Counted from the stretch's first letter, positions 51,393 to 62,240 are shown. The stretch is 64,000 nucleotides of DNA from DASUBN01 sp050261675 (GCA_050261675.1 JBLNDO010000043.1:1-64000), one strand, 5' to 3'. Numbers and translations: made by a program. The notes: generated by a model not told the origin, from the letters alone.

Positions 51393-52550
51393 ATGGAAAG
51401 AGATCAAGCCATAAAATTCATGCAGGATCTGTTGCGGGCCATGGTCAGCCGCAAGGGCTCCGACCTGTTCATCACCGCCGGGTTCCCGCCGGCCATGAAG
51501 GTGGACGGCCAGATCACGCCGGTCACCGACAAGCCGCTTTCGCCGGACCAGAGCGCCATGCTGGTGCGCGCCATCATGAACGACCGGCAGACCAAGGAGT
51601 TCGACGCCAGCAAGGAATGCAACTTCGCCATCAATCCGCCGGGCATCGGGCGCTTCCGCGTCAACGCCTTCGTGCAGCAGGGCCGCGCGGGCGCCGTGCT
51701 GCGTACCATCACCAGCGAGATCCCGGACTTCGACAAGATGGGGCTGCCGCCCGTCCTGAAGGACGTGGTGATGGAGAAACGCGGCCTCGTCATCATGGTG
51801 GGTGGCACGGGCTCCGGCAAGTCCACCTCGCTCGCGGCCATGCTCGGCCATCGCAACAAGAACACCAAGGGCCACATCATCACCATCGAGGACCCCATCG
51901 AATACGTGCACCCGCATCTCGGTTGCATCATCATGCAGCGCGAGGTGGGTGTGGACACCGATTCCTGGGAAATCGCCCTCAAGAACACCCTGCGCCAGGC
52001 GCCGGACGTGATCCTGATCGGTGAAATCCGCGACCGCGAGACCATGGAGCACGCGGTACAGTTCGCCGAGACCGGCCACCTCTGCCTCTCCACGCTGCAT
52101 GCCAACAGCGCTAACCAGGCTTTGGACCGCATCATCAACCTGTTCCCCGAGGAGCGCCGCACGCAGCTGCTGATGGACCTGTCGCTCAACGTCAAAGGCA
52201 TCATCTCCCAGCGCCTCATCAAGAAACCCGACGGCAAGGGCCGCGTGGCGGCGCTGGAGATCATGCTCAACTCGCCCCTGATCTCGGACCTAATCTTCAA
52301 AGGGGAGGTGGCACAGATCAAGGAAATCATGGCCAAGTCCACCCAGCTCGGCATGCAGACCTTCGACCAGGCGCTGTTCAACCATTACGAAGCGGGCAAC
52401 ATCAGCTACGAGGAGGCGATCCGCAACGCCGATTCGCAGAACGAACTGCGCCTCCGGATCAAGCTGGAGAGCAAGCGCGAGAAGCCCCCCATCGATGAGG
52501 GCATCGACGCGATGCAGCTCGTCGATCCGGGCAAGGGCCAGAAGATCTGA
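51393..52550 (+). CDS. pilU: PilT/PilU-type twitching ATPase
   Basis: 385 residues, close to the 382 of P. aeruginosa PilU. Walker A GGTGSGKST (about 136-144), Asp box ITIEDPIEYVH, Walker B ILIGEIRD, His box LSTLHANSANQA, and a long charged C-terminal tail. PilU helps PilT to retract against load. It lies 34 bp after pilT, the usual order. Confidence 0.93.
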   Translation: MERDQAIKFMQDLLRAMVSRKGSDLFITAGFPPAMKVDGQITPVTDKPLSPDQSAMLVRAIMNDRQTKEFDASKECNFAINPPGIGRFRVNAFVQQGRAGAVLRTITSEIPDFDKMGLPPVLKDVVMEKRGLVIMVGGTGSGKSTSLAAMLGHRNKNTKGHIITIEDPIEYVHPHLGCIIMQREVGVDTDSWEIALKNTLRQAPDVILIGEIRDRETMEHAVQFAETGHLCLSTLHANSANQALDRIINLFPEERRTQLLMDLSLNVKGIISQRLIKKPDGKGRVAALEIMLNSPLISDLIFKGEVAQIKEIMAKSTQLGMQTFDQALFNHYEAGNISYEEAIRNADSQNELRLRIKLESKREKPPIDEGIDAMQLVDPGKGQKI

Positions 52551-52630
52551 GAGCGTACGCAGACTATCCAGGGGTGCGCGCCGCCTCGCTGCGGCGCCTT
52601 GATTAGAACGACCTACGACGGAAGCAGACC

Positions 52631-53686
52631 ATGGACCTTAGTCCCTACCTCAAGCTCATGGTGGAGAAGAACGCCTCCGACCTTTACTTCACCAGCAACT
52701 CGCCGGTGAAGATCAAGATCGAGGGCAAGCAGGTGCCGGTGGGCAAGACCCTGCTGACGGGCGAGATGGTGAAGGCCGCCGCCTACGGCATCATGAGCGA
52801 GAAGCAGCGCAAATCCTACGAGGTGAAGCACGAATGTGACTTCGCCATCGCCGAGGAGGGCGTGGGCCGCTTCCGCGTGAACGTGTTCGTGCAGCGCGGC
52901 CAGGTGGCCATGGTGCTGCGCTACATCCCGTCCTCCATCCCCAAGTTCGAGAGCCTGAAGCTGCCGCCGATCCTGAAGGACCTGATCCTGCACAAGCGCG
53001 GCCTGCTGCTAATGGTGGGTTCCACGGGTTCCGGCAAGTCCACCACGCTCGCTGCCATGGTGAACCACCGCAACGAGAGCCAGGCGGGGCACATCCTCAC
53101 CATCGAGGATCCCATCGAGTTCAGCCACCCCAATATCCAGTCCATCGTGAACCAGCGTGAGGTGGGGCAGGACACCCTGTCCTATGCCAACGCGCTCAAG
53201 AGCTCCTTGCGCGAGGCGCCGGACGTGATCCTCATCGGCGAAATCCGCGACCGCGAGACCATGGAGGCGGCGATCGAGCTCGCCGGCACCGGCCACCTAG
53301 CCATCTCGACGCTGCACGCCAACAACGCGCACCAGACCATGGATCGCATCGTCAACATGTTCCCGCAGGAACTGCACAAGCAGCTTTTCATGGACCTGTC
53401 GCTCAACCTGCGCGCCATCATTTCCCAGCGCCTGGTTATCGGCAAGGACGGCAAGCGCGTGGCGGCGGTGGAGGTCATGCTCAACACCCCGCATATCGCC
53501 GACCTGATTCTGAAAGGCCAGATCGATTCCATCCGCGAAGCCATGGAGGAGAGTCCGGAGGGCGGCATGCAGTCCTTCGACGAGGCCCTGCACCGGCTCT
53601 ACAAGGAAGGCCGCATCGACCTCGAGGAGGCGCTCAAGAACGCCGACTCCCGCGCCAACCTCGAAGCGAAGATCAACTTCGGTTAG
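52631..53686 (+). CDS. Second PilU-like twitching ATPase
   Basis: 351 residues. All motor motifs are intact: Walker A GSTGSGKST (about 129-137), ITIEDPIEFSH, VILIGEIRD and ISTLHANNAHQT. Its His box and the NMFPQELHKQ segment follow the PilU version rather than the PilT one, and it lacks the long PilU tail. So the locus has pilT, pilU and a third PilU-like gene. It could modify retraction force or be specific for minor pili. An 80-bp gap separates it from pilU. Confidence 0.9.
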   Translation: MDLSPYLKLMVEKNASDLYFTSNSPVKIKIEGKQVPVGKTLLTGEMVKAAAYGIMSEKQRKSYEVKHECDFAIAEEGVGRFRVNVFVQRGQVAMVLRYIPSSIPKFESLKLPPILKDLILHKRGLLLMVGSTGSGKSTTLAAMVNHRNESQAGHILTIEDPIEFSHPNIQSIVNQREVGQDTLSYANALKSSLREAPDVILIGEIRDRETMEAAIELAGTGHLAISTLHANNAHQTMDRIVNMFPQELHKQLFMDLSLNLRAIISQRLVIGKDGKRVAAVEVMLNTPHIADLILKGQIDSIREAMEESPEGGMQSFDEALHRLYKEGRIDLEEALKNADSRANLEAKINFG

Positions 53687-53716
53687 ACGGATCCATACGA
53701 AATATTGGGGTATCGC

Positions 53717-55804
53717 ATGTTAAGAAAATTGCTCTTGGGCCTTGCGCTCTGCACGGCTGCGCCAACCATATTTGCCGACAGTTCCGCGGCTGTGCCAGCG
53801 GAGGCTTTCTTCACCTACGCCAAGGTTTCCGCCGCTAAGATTTCACCCGACGGCAAGTACCTGGCTATGGCCGTGGCAAACGAAAAGACGGGGCTTGAGA
53901 AAAACATTCTCGCCATCGTCAGTCTCAGCGACATGAAGGCGAAAGCAAGTTTCTGGTTGAAAGGCGATCAGTCCGTGCTCAATTTTTGGTGGGCGAACGA
54001 CGAGCGAGTCCTGGTGGCAACTGCGACCCAAACCGGGAGCTTCGATAGCCCACTTCCGGACGGAGATCTGTACGCAATCAATGTGGACGGCACCAAAAAG
54101 CGCCAACTGTTGCCTTATCATCCCGAGGAACAGAACACACACATGCAGAGATCGGTCAATACCGATGTGTACTACGGTGGGCTTATTTATCTCGACCCTG
54201 ACAGGGATCCCAAGCATGTTCTGTTCAAGGGCAACATCCGGGAAGGGAGTTATTACCGACAGACCCCTAAAGCCTACAAACTCGACATTTATACCGGAGA
54301 CATCCGTCAGGTCGCGCAAGGAGACGAAGCGACGGGGTCATTGATGGCGGACCAGGACGGGAACATTCGCATGACCTGGGGTGACGACGGCGATGGCCAT
54401 GCGGTGCTTTTCTATCGTGCGGACGGTGATTCATTCGATTGGAAGAATCTCAGCACCCTGTATAGGGGCGAAGACCCCGCTCAGGTGGAGTCCAGGGTTG
54501 TGGGCTTTGCACCGGATGAGAAGCATTTTTACTGGCTGGGTCGCACCAAAGATTCGACCATGGGGCTGTATCTCGTGGATCCCGATACCTTGGAGAAGAA
54601 GCCTCTGTTTGAAGATGCGAATTTCGACATCAATGGATGGGACTTCAATTTTGACGAGGACGGAGTGGTTTGGTCTTTCAAGGATGACAAGGGAATGCGC
54701 AGCCTCGTTGCCGTTCAGACGATGCCTGGATTACCTCAGTTGCATGTCATCGATTCCAGCGACTTGAAGGCCCAATATTTGACCGCCTTGTATCAGGCTT
54801 TTGACGGACAGGAAGTGGAGATCACCAGTGCAACCCGCGACCATAGCATCCTGATGCTGTTGGTCTCGAGCGACCGCAATCCCGGTGATTTTTACCTATT
54901 TGATACCAAGACCAACAAGGCGAATTTCCTGTTCGCATCAAAACCGGAGATTGATCCCGACACGATGCCGAGCATGATGCCCATCACCTTTACCGCGCGT
55001 GATGGTGTCGTATTGCATGGCTACCTGACTTTGCCGCCGAGTTCCTCTGGCAAGAACTTGCCGCTTATCGTGAATCCCCATGGCGGACCGCATACTATAA
55101 GGGACGTATGGGGATTCAGTTCCATCTACCCAGAGCCCCAATTCTTCGCTAGTCACGGATATGCAGTGCTGCAACTCAATTATCGCGGCTCTGGCGGTTA
55201 TGGCCTCAAGTTGCAACAATTGGGCTATCGTCATTGGTCCAGCACCATGCAGGACGATTTGGCCGATGGCGTTGCCTGGGCTATTAAGCAAGGGTATGCG
55301 GACCCAAATCGAGTCTGCATCTATGGAGCCAGCTACGGCGGTTATGCGGCTTTTGAGAACCCTATCCGCTACCCGAACCTGTATAAGTGCGCCGTGGGCT
55401 ACGTTGGGGCTTATGACTTGACTCTATTGGGCGAGGAGGGAGATGTTTCGCACTTCGCCGGTGGAGTCCATGCCATGGATGTCTATCTTGGTACGGACAT
55501 GGAAGAACGCAAGCGCGAGTCGCCGGCCTACAACGCCGACAAGCTCAAACTGCCTTTGTTCATCATCTATGGCGGCGCGGATTTCCGTGTCGTACCTGAC
55601 CACGCCAAGAACATGATGGCAGCTCTGGATAAAGCTGATATAAAGTACGAACTCATGTACGAACCTAACGAAGGCCACGGTTTCCGGAATCAGGATCACG
55701 TCATTGAGCTCTATAAACGCTTGCTGGCATTCTTCGACAAATACATCGGCCCCGATGCCGCCAAGCCACCGTCGGATACGGCCAAGTCGGGCAACTCTCA
55801 CTGA
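53717..55804 (+). CDS. S9-family (prolyl oligopeptidase-type) exported peptidase
   Basis: 695 residues with a signal peptide (about 1-21, ending FAD/S). An N-terminal beta-propeller (about 30-400) covers an alpha/beta-hydrolase domain with Ser in GASYGGYA, Asp in GGADFRVV and His in NEGHGFRN. It cleaves oligopeptides or acyl-peptides in the periplasm. The DNA looks clearly lower in GC than its neighbours and the gene interrupts the usual pilU-pyr order, so it may have been acquired. Confidence 0.92.
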   Translation: MLRKLLLGLALCTAAPTIFADSSAAVPAEAFFTYAKVSAAKISPDGKYLAMAVANEKTGLEKNILAIVSLSDMKAKASFWLKGDQSVLNFWWANDERVLVATATQTGSFDSPLPDGDLYAINVDGTKKRQLLPYHPEEQNTHMQRSVNTDVYYGGLIYLDPDRDPKHVLFKGNIREGSYYRQTPKAYKLDIYTGDIRQVAQGDEATGSLMADQDGNIRMTWGDDGDGHAVLFYRADGDSFDWKNLSTLYRGEDPAQVESRVVGFAPDEKHFYWLGRTKDSTMGLYLVDPDTLEKKPLFEDANFDINGWDFNFDEDGVVWSFKDDKGMRSLVAVQTMPGLPQLHVIDSSDLKAQYLTALYQAFDGQEVEITSATRDHSILMLLVSSDRNPGDFYLFDTKTNKANFLFASKPEIDPDTMPSMMPITFTARDGVVLHGYLTLPPSSSGKNLPLIVNPHGGPHTIRDVWGFSSIYPEPQFFASHGYAVLQLNYRGSGGYGLKLQQLGYRHWSSTMQDDLADGVAWAIKQGYADPNRVCIYGASYGGYAAFENPIRYPNLYKCAVGYVGAYDLTLLGEEGDVSHFAGGVHAMDVYLGTDMEERKRESPAYNADKLKLPLFIIYGGADFRVVPDHAKNMMAALDKADIKYELMYEPNEGHGFRNQDHVIELYKRLLAFFDKYIGPDAAKPPSDTAKSGNSH

Positions 55805-55814
55805 TACACTGACC

Positions 55815-56318
55815 ATGATCGGCACCGTGAATACTGCGCGGTTCAGACCCGTCATCGTGTCGGCCTTGACCGTGTTGTTGACGGGCTGCGGCGTGGACAT
55901 GGTGAAACCCGATCAAGCGGTAAAGCTGCAGCCCGGGCAGGGCATCGCAGCCGTGGTGATCGACACCTTGGACCCGCTGGACAGCATCACTATCGACTCG
56001 CCCGACAACAGCCATGCACCGTCCATTGTCATGGAGAGCGTGCAAAAGGGCATATCATTATTCGTTTACAAGGTGCCGACAGGTAAATACTGCGTTGTAT
56101 CAATCCATTACGGTGTATGGCGCATTACTCAAAAAGACCCCGGAAATGGAGCTTGCTTCGAGGTAACGGAGGGTAAGGTCTCTTACAGCGGAAACATCGG
56201 CCCGCGAGTCTACGGCACCGAAGTGCGTACCGCTCAAGCTTTTGATTGGAAGTCTTTCCAAGAGATGTTGACGCACTGGTATCCGAACCTGTCCGGCATT
56301 CCGGTGGCCCTACCCTGA
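55815..56318 (+). CDS. Hypothetical lipoprotein in the inserted low-GC region
   Basis: 167 residues. The signal sequence ends in the lipobox LTGC (Cys about 25). The mature part is beta-rich with YGVWRITQKDPG and a GKVSYSGNIG segment that resembles a small DUF2846-like surface domain. Function unknown. It lies 10 bp after the S9 gene and shares its lower GC. A two-way terminator follows. Confidence 0.7.
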   Translation: MIGTVNTARFRPVIVSALTVLLTGCGVDMVKPDQAVKLQPGQGIAAVVIDTLDPLDSITIDSPDNSHAPSIVMESVQKGISLFVYKVPTGKYCVVSIHYGVWRITQKDPGNGACFEVTEGKVSYSGNIGPRVYGTEVRTAQAFDWKSFQEMLTHWYPNLSGIPVALP

Positions 56319-56340
56319 ACGACAGGCTAAAACACTAAAG

Positions 56341-56371
56341 AACAAGGCGCCTTTCGGCGCCTTGTTTATTT
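56341..56371. terminator. Bidirectional terminator between the lipoprotein and pyr genes
   Basis: AACAAGGCGCC (56341-56351) pairs with GGCGCCTTGTT (56356-56366), followed by TATTT. It closes the inserted pair and the minus-strand pyr genes. Confidence 0.88.
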
Positions 56372-56387
56372 CCGGATTCCACGCAAT

Positions 56388-57271
56388 TCAGTTTGTCGGA
56401 AAGACTGCGGCCCCATTGAACACCGGGCCGTCCACGCACACGCGTTTCATGGCGGGGCCCTCGGGGGCGCGCACCTCGACCGCGCAGCCGGCGCAGCCGC
56501 CCACGGCGCAGGCCATGAATTCCTCCAGCGACACCTGGCTCGGGATGTCGAACTCCTGGGCGAGCGCTGCCGCCGCCTTGAGCATGGGCGTGGGGCCGCA
56601 GGCGAAGATTTCCACTTCCGCGAGCGTATTCTGGTCCAGGGTCTTGAGCCAGGCGCGGGCGAGGTCCGTGATGAAGCCGTCGAAGCAGCCGGCGTAGCCC
56701 TGCTTGCTCGCGAGGCGGCTCGGGAATCCCCAGTCCTCCATGAGCGGCATGCAGCCGATGACGCCTTCCGGCATGCCCGGCACCAGGATAGTGGAGGGGC
56801 GCGTCTTGAAGGGGAAGGGCACCTCGGATCCCATGAGGACGAGCGGCTTCCATTGGGCGCGTGTGTCGGCGCGGAGCGCGTCCGCGATGAACACCATGGG
56901 GGGGATGCCCACGCCGCCGCCCAGGAGCAGCGGCCGCGGCCTGTCGGGATGGAGCACGAAGGGCTTGCCGATGGGACCGAGACAGGAGAGTACGTCGCCC
57001 TTGTGGCGTTGCGAGAGCAGCCGGCTGCCTTCGCCCACCACCTTGTAGAGGCATTCCACCCAGCCGTCCTCGGCCGACACGCGCATGATGGACATGGGCC
57101 GGCGCATGGGCAGTGCCGCATCGCAGCTCAAGTGCACGAAGCTACCCGGGAGCGCTTTCGCGGCACAACGCGGAGCCTTCAGGCGCAACACGTGCTGCTC
57201 GCCGGCGAAATGTTCGTGCGCCAATATCTCCGCATCCTCCAGGAAGATGCTGCCGCGGTGTTCGGGGTGTT

Positions 57272-57275
<4 letters not shown>
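56388..57275 (-). CDS. PyrK-like dihydroorotate dehydrogenase electron-transfer subunit
   Basis: 295 residues. FAD site RRPMSIMRV, NAD pocket LLLGGGVGIPPM and a late four-Cys cluster motif (CAVGGCAGC, then a Cys about 15 residues on) that binds one 2Fe-2S centre. This is the electron-transfer subunit of the class 1B dihydroorotate dehydrogenase. No catalytic PyrD subunit lies next to it. It overlaps the pyrB stop by 4 nt, so pyrimidine synthesis genes are coupled. Confidence 0.83.
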
Positions 57276-58212
<937 letters not shown>

Positions 58213-58216
<4 letters not shown>

Positions 58217-58662
58217 GCGCGGCGTTCGCCGCGCTGGGAATTGAACCAGCTCTCCAGGATCACGCAGGCGGCCGAGGCATCGATGTCCTCGCGGGTGATG
58301 CGGCGCCGGCCTTGCTGGCGCCGCTCCTTGAGCTGCGCTTCCGCCTCGCGGGAAGACAGGCGTTCATCCACGGTGTGCACGGGCAATGGGAAGCGTTCGG
58401 AGAGTGCTTGGGCGAAGTGGCGGGCTTTCTGCGTCATGTCTTGCTCGCTTAGGTCCATATTATAGGGCAGACCCACCACCAGGTATGCAGGCCGCCATTC
58501 GCGGATGAGCTTGGCGATGACCTCCCAGTCCGGCTCGCCGCCGCGTACCGCCACGATTCCGAGTGGCGAGGCGCTCCCCGTGAGGCTCTGGCCCACGGCG
58601 GCGCCGATGCGCTTCAAGCCGAAATCGAACCCGAGGGCGGTCTGCGGCGGGCTATCAGGCAT
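58213..58662 (-). CDS. ruvX: Putative pre-16S rRNA nuclease
   Basis: 149 residues, YqgF/RuvX. RNase H-like Asp in LGFDFGLKRIG, then VVGLPYNMD and VDERLSSREAEA with the late Asp in IDASAACVIL. It matures the 5' end of 16S rRNA. Its start overlaps the yqgE stop by 8 nt. Confidence 0.94.
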
Positions 58663-59215
58663 GGCCGGCGTCGTCCGATAGCAGGGACAGGTCCACGCCG
58701 ATGAGGCGCGCGGCCGCCTGCCAGCGTTGTTCCACCGGCGTGTCGAAGATGATATGCGGGTCGGCGGGAGCCGAGAGCCAGGAGTTGCTCTTGAGCTCCT
58801 CCTCCAGCTGGCCCGCGGTCCAGCCGGCGTACCCCAAGGCTACGAAGCTCCGCTGGGGTCCCTTGCCCTCGGCCATCGCCGCGAGCACGTCGCGGGAGGT
58901 GGTGACCCCGAGGGAGTCGCCCACCTTCAGCGTCGCTTCCCATTGGCCGGGCGGCTCATGGATCACGAAGCCGCGCTCCGGCTGCACCGGACCGCCGAGG
59001 TAGACCGGCGTCGCGGCCGTGGCGCGGTCCTGGGCGGTGAGCGAGAGCTGTTTCAGTATGTCGTCCAGCACCACGTTCATGGGCCGGTTGATGACGATGC
59101 CGAGCGCGCCCTTGGCATTGTGCTCGCAGATGAAGGTCACGCTCTCGCGGAAGTTTGGGTCTTCCAACGCGGGCATGGCCACCAGAAACTGGTTGGTCAA
59201 GAAGTCTTGAGCCAT
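58655..59215 (-). CDS. yqgE: YqgE/AlgH family protein
   Basis: 186 residues, DUF179. The pattern NQFLVAMPALEDPNFRESV and HNAKGALGIVINRPM opens it, then VYLGGPVQPERGFVIH and GYAGWTAGQLEEEL. Function unknown. In Pseudomonas it is called AlgH. It lies 41 bp after the TonB gene and overlaps ruvX. Confidence 0.93.
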   Translation of the reverse strand: MAQDFLTNQFLVAMPALEDPNFRESVTFICEHNAKGALGIVINRPMNVVLDDILKQLSLTAQDRATAATPVYLGGPVQPERGFVIHEPPGQWEATLKVGDSLGVTTSRDVLAAMAEGKGPQRSFVALGYAGWTAGQLEEELKSNSWLSAPADPHIIFDTPVEQRWQAAARLIGVDLSLLSDDAGHA

Positions 59216-59256
59216 GCGGGTAGTATCTCACCCCGCACGCACGACACAAATCATCC

Positions 59257-60225
59257 TTACTTATTAATGGCTTGGGCGGAGCTGACGCCGGTGCGGAGCT
59301 TGCCGCCGTTGAAGCGCCAGACGTAAACGAAACTCAACACTGCGGTGTCGCGCTTGATATTGGCGGGGAACGGCGCGAACGGTGCCGCCATCTGCACGAT
59401 GTGCAGCGCCGAATCGTCGAGCACCGGTTGTCCGGAGGGCTGGTTGAGGCTGAGGCCGCGGATGCTGCCGTCCGCGTTCACTGCGACTTCGAGCGCCAGT
59501 GAGCCCGAGAGATGCTTGGCGCGGATCTCCGCCGGGAAGTTCAGGTTGCCGATGTGCTCTACCTTGCGGCGCCAGGCGTCGAGGTAGGGCGCGAAGCGGG
59601 ACTCGCGGGCGTTCACCGAGACGAAGGCGATGCGCGGATCCGGGCTCGTGGCCTGGGGCAACTCGAGGCCGTCCTCGTTCGGCATCAGCGCATCGTCGCC
59701 GGGCGTGAGGAGCCGCGCCACCATCACCTCCGGCTGCACGCTCATGGGTGCGGCGGAGCGCGCGTTCGCCGTCCGCCCGGTGAGCGCCGTGGTGGTGACG
59801 GCGGCCGCCCCATCGGGGTTGTTGCCGCTCCTGGCGTCCTGGTCCCGGCCGGGGGTCGCGTTCAGCCCCGCGTTGTCGAACAAGTCCGGCGCCTCCGGGC
59901 GCCCCTTGTTGTTCAGAGCCGCGGGCATGGAAAGCGGGCTTTCCGGCCGCACCAGTTCCTTGGTGTTGCCTTCGCCCCGCTGGTTCGCCTGGGCGATGTA
60001 GTCGGCTTCGGAAGGCGGCGAGACGCTGCGCGTCTGCACCATGGTGACCTCGAGGGTCGCGCTGCCGGACGGCTTGTCCGGCGTGAAGGTGATGCCGAGG
60101 ATCACCACGCCGTGGATGAGCGCGGCGAAGAACAGCGTGGTCACCAGCCGGTCGCGCGCCGTGACTGCCGGCGACTCCAGGGTGCCGCGGGGCAGGGGGC
60201 GGCGGGCGCGCACCACCGCGTTCAC
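59257..60225 (-). CDS. TonB-family energy transducer
   Basis: 322 residues. An N-terminal membrane anchor (about 27-48) is followed by a long Ala/Asn/Pro-rich periplasmic linker and a C-terminal TonB domain (about 235-315, GSLALEVAVNADGSIRGL, then the FAPFP segment). In P. aeruginosa the TonB3 gene holds this place and is needed for twitching and pilus assembly, which the position supports here. The gene overlaps gshB by 4 nt. Confidence 0.9.
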   Translation of the reverse strand: MNAVVRARRPLPRGTLESPAVTARDRLVTTLFFAALIHGVVILGITFTPDKPSGSATLEVTMVQTRSVSPPSEADYIAQANQRGEGNTKELVRPESPLSMPAALNNKGRPEAPDLFDNAGLNATPGRDQDARSGNNPDGAAAVTTTALTGRTANARSAAPMSVQPEVMVARLLTPGDDALMPNEDGLELPQATSPDPRIAFVSVNARESRFAPYLDAWRRKVEHIGNLNFPAEIRAKHLSGSLALEVAVNADGSIRGLSLNQPSGQPVLDDSALHIVQMAAPFAPFPANIKRDTAVLSFVYVWRFNGGKLRTGVSSAQAINK

Positions 60226-61184
60226 GGCTTGAGCTTCTTCGCCAGGGCGTTCATGAGGTCACCGGCGATATCGAGCTTGTAGATCTTGTCCAGTTCGCGG
60301 ATGCAGGTGGGGCTCGTGACGTTGATTTCCGTGAGCCAGTCGCCGATCACGTCCAGCCCCACGAAGCTGAGGCCCTTGTCCTTCAGCACCGGCGCCACCT
60401 GTGTGCAGATCCAGCGGTCGCGTTCCGTGAGCGGGACCCCGACGCCGGTGCCGCCCGCCGCCAGATTGCCGCGGGACTCACCCGGCGCCGGCACGCGTGC
60501 GAGGGCGTAGGGCACGGGTTCCCCGTCGATGAGCAGGATGCGCTTGTCGCCGGCCTTGATCTCGGGGATGTACTTCTGCGCCACGGCGAGCTTCTGGCCC
60601 AGTTGCGTCAGGGTTTCCAGCACCACCGAGGTATTGGAATCCCCCTGCTCGAGCACGAACACCATCACGCCGCCCATGCCGTCGAGCGGCTTGACCACGA
60701 TCTTCCTGTGCTCGGCGAGGAAGCCGCGGATGCGGCCCATATCGCGGGTGATGAGCGTGGGCGGGCAGCACTGGGGGAACCAGGCCGTGAAGGCCTTCTC
60801 GTTCGCGTCCCGAAGCGCCTGCGGGCGGTTCACCACCGTGACCCCGTCCGCCTCGGCCCGCTCCAGGATGTACGTGCTGGAGACGTATTCCATGTCGAAG
60901 GGCGGGTCCTTGCGCATCAAGACCAGGTCCAGGTCCTTGAGCGCGCCATCCTCCTCGCCGTCCAGGCTGTACCAGTCCTCCGGGTCATCCTGGACCTTGA
61001 GGGAACGGCGTCTCCCCCGGGCTTGGCCCTGGGCCAGATACAGGTCGGCCTGCTCCATGTAGGAGAGCCGCCAGCCCCGCGCCTGGGCCGCCAACAGCAT
61101 GGCGAGGGTGCTGTCCTTGGCGGGCTTGATGGACCCGATGGGGTCCATGACGACCCCCAGGGAAATGGGGCGGCTTTTGGCCAT
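60222..61184 (-). CDS. gshB: Glutathione synthetase
   Basis: 320 residues, ATP-grasp enzyme that adds glycine to gamma-glutamylcysteine. It opens with GVVMDPIGSIKPAKDSTLAM, has VVKPLDGMGGVMVF as the ATP loop, and ends with the NVTSPTCIRELDK metal/substrate region. Divergent from pilG, as in P. aeruginosa. A 230-bp gap lies between their starts. Confidence 0.95.
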   Translation of the reverse strand: MAKSRPISLGVVMDPIGSIKPAKDSTLAMLLAAQARGWRLSYMEQADLYLAQGQARGRRRSLKVQDDPEDWYSLDGEEDGALKDLDLVLMRKDPPFDMEYVSSTYILERAEADGVTVVNRPQALRDANEKAFTAWFPQCCPPTLITRDMGRIRGFLAEHRKIVVKPLDGMGGVMVFVLEQGDSNTSVVLETLTQLGQKLAVAQKYIPEIKAGDKRILLIDGEPVPYALARVPAPGESRGNLAAGGTGVGVPLTERDRWICTQVAPVLKDKGLSFVGLDVIGDWLTEINVTSPTCIRELDKIYKLDIAGDLMNALAKKLKP

Positions 61185-61414
61185 GTTTACCTGTCCCCTC
61201 CGGGTCCCGGGCGGGTGGTCCGCCCGGTGCTGAAATTTATTGCATTCAAGGGATTAAGCGCGGATATTATGCTCGAAGTCCAAGTTTTGACAGTGAGCCG
61301 TGAGGCCCAGGCATTGGCCCTAAAACGGGGACTTCGGCCCGGCCCCATAGGCATAATATGTCAAGGCTGCCCCGCCTCGGCGCGGCGGCAAGGGGTGTAT
61401 GCGCGGAGGTGACG

Positions 61415-61819
61415 GTGGCTAGCGATAATCCGGATGGCGGTCTCCAGGGACTCAAGGTCCTGGTGATCGACGATAGCAAGACGATCCGCAAGACGGCGGA
61501 GACGTTGCTGTCCAAGGAGGGATGCGAAGTGGTCACGGCCGTGGACGGCTTCGAGGCGCTTTCCAAGATCGCCGATCACAAGCCGGACATCATCTTCGTG
61601 GACATCATGATGCCGCGCCTGGACGGCTACCAGACCTGCGCGCTCATCAAACACAACCACAATTTCAAGGCGACCCCGGTGATCATGCTGTCCAGCAAGG
61701 ACGGCCTGTTCGACCGCGCGCGCGGCCGCATCGTCGGCTCCGAGCAGTATCTGACCAAGCCTTTCACGAAAGACGAACTGGTGGGCGCGATACACCGCCA
61801 CGTGCGGAAGTCCGCCTGA
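61415..61819 (+). CDS. pilG: Twitching motility response regulator PilG
   Basis: 134 residues, one receiver domain. The acidic pair is in VLVIDDSKTIR, the phospho-Asp in IIFVDIMMPRLDG and the Lys in YLTKPFTKDEL. It relays ChpA phosphate to control pilus extension. The start is GTG at 61415, chosen because GGAGG (61405-61409) precedes it and it gives the length of P. aeruginosa PilG; an ATG at 61358 is in frame too. Confidence 0.93.
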   Translation: MASDNPDGGLQGLKVLVIDDSKTIRKTAETLLSKEGCEVVTAVDGFEALSKIADHKPDIIFVDIMMPRLDGYQTCALIKHNHNFKATPVIMLSSKDGLFDRARGRIVGSEQYLTKPFTKDELVGAIHRHVRKSA

Positions 61820-61871
61820 TTTCAGGCGCCCGGGTGGAGCCGGGCGTCGCGCAACAGAGGAAGAAGTAGTT

Positions 61872-62237
61872 ATGTCGACCGTGCTCATCATTGACGACTC
61901 GCCGACCGAGGTGCATGTGCTAAAGACGTGGCTGGAGAAGAACGGCTTCAGCACCATTACCGCGGAGAGCGGCGAAGAAGGCATCGAAAAGGCCAAGGCC
62001 GAGAAGCCGGACGCCATCATCATGGACGTGGTGATGCCGGGCATGAGCGGTTTCCAGGCCACGCGTCAGCTCTCCAAGGATCCGGACACCTCCCGCATCC
62101 CGGTGGTGATGGTCACCACCAAGGACCAGGAGACCGACAAGATCTGGGGCATGCGTCAGGGGGCCGTGGCCTACCTGCCGAAGCCGGTCACCGAGAAGCA
62201 GCTGGTGGACAAGATCAAGGAAGTGATCGCGGGATAA
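61872..62237 (+). CDS. pilH: Twitching motility response regulator PilH
   Basis: 121 residues, one receiver domain: acidic pair in LIIDDSPTEVH, phospho-Asp in AIIMDVVMPG, Lys in YLPKPVTEKQ. It is thought to act as a phosphate sink for the pathway. Starts 53 bp after pilG. GAGGAAG (61856-61862) supports the ATG. Confidence 0.94.
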   Translation: MSTVLIIDDSPTEVHVLKTWLEKNGFSTITAESGEEGIEKAKAEKPDAIIMDVVMPGMSGFQATRQLSKDPDTSRIPVVMVTTKDQETDKIWGMRQGAVAYLPKPVTEKQLVDKIKEVIAG

Positions 62238-62240
62238 GCC

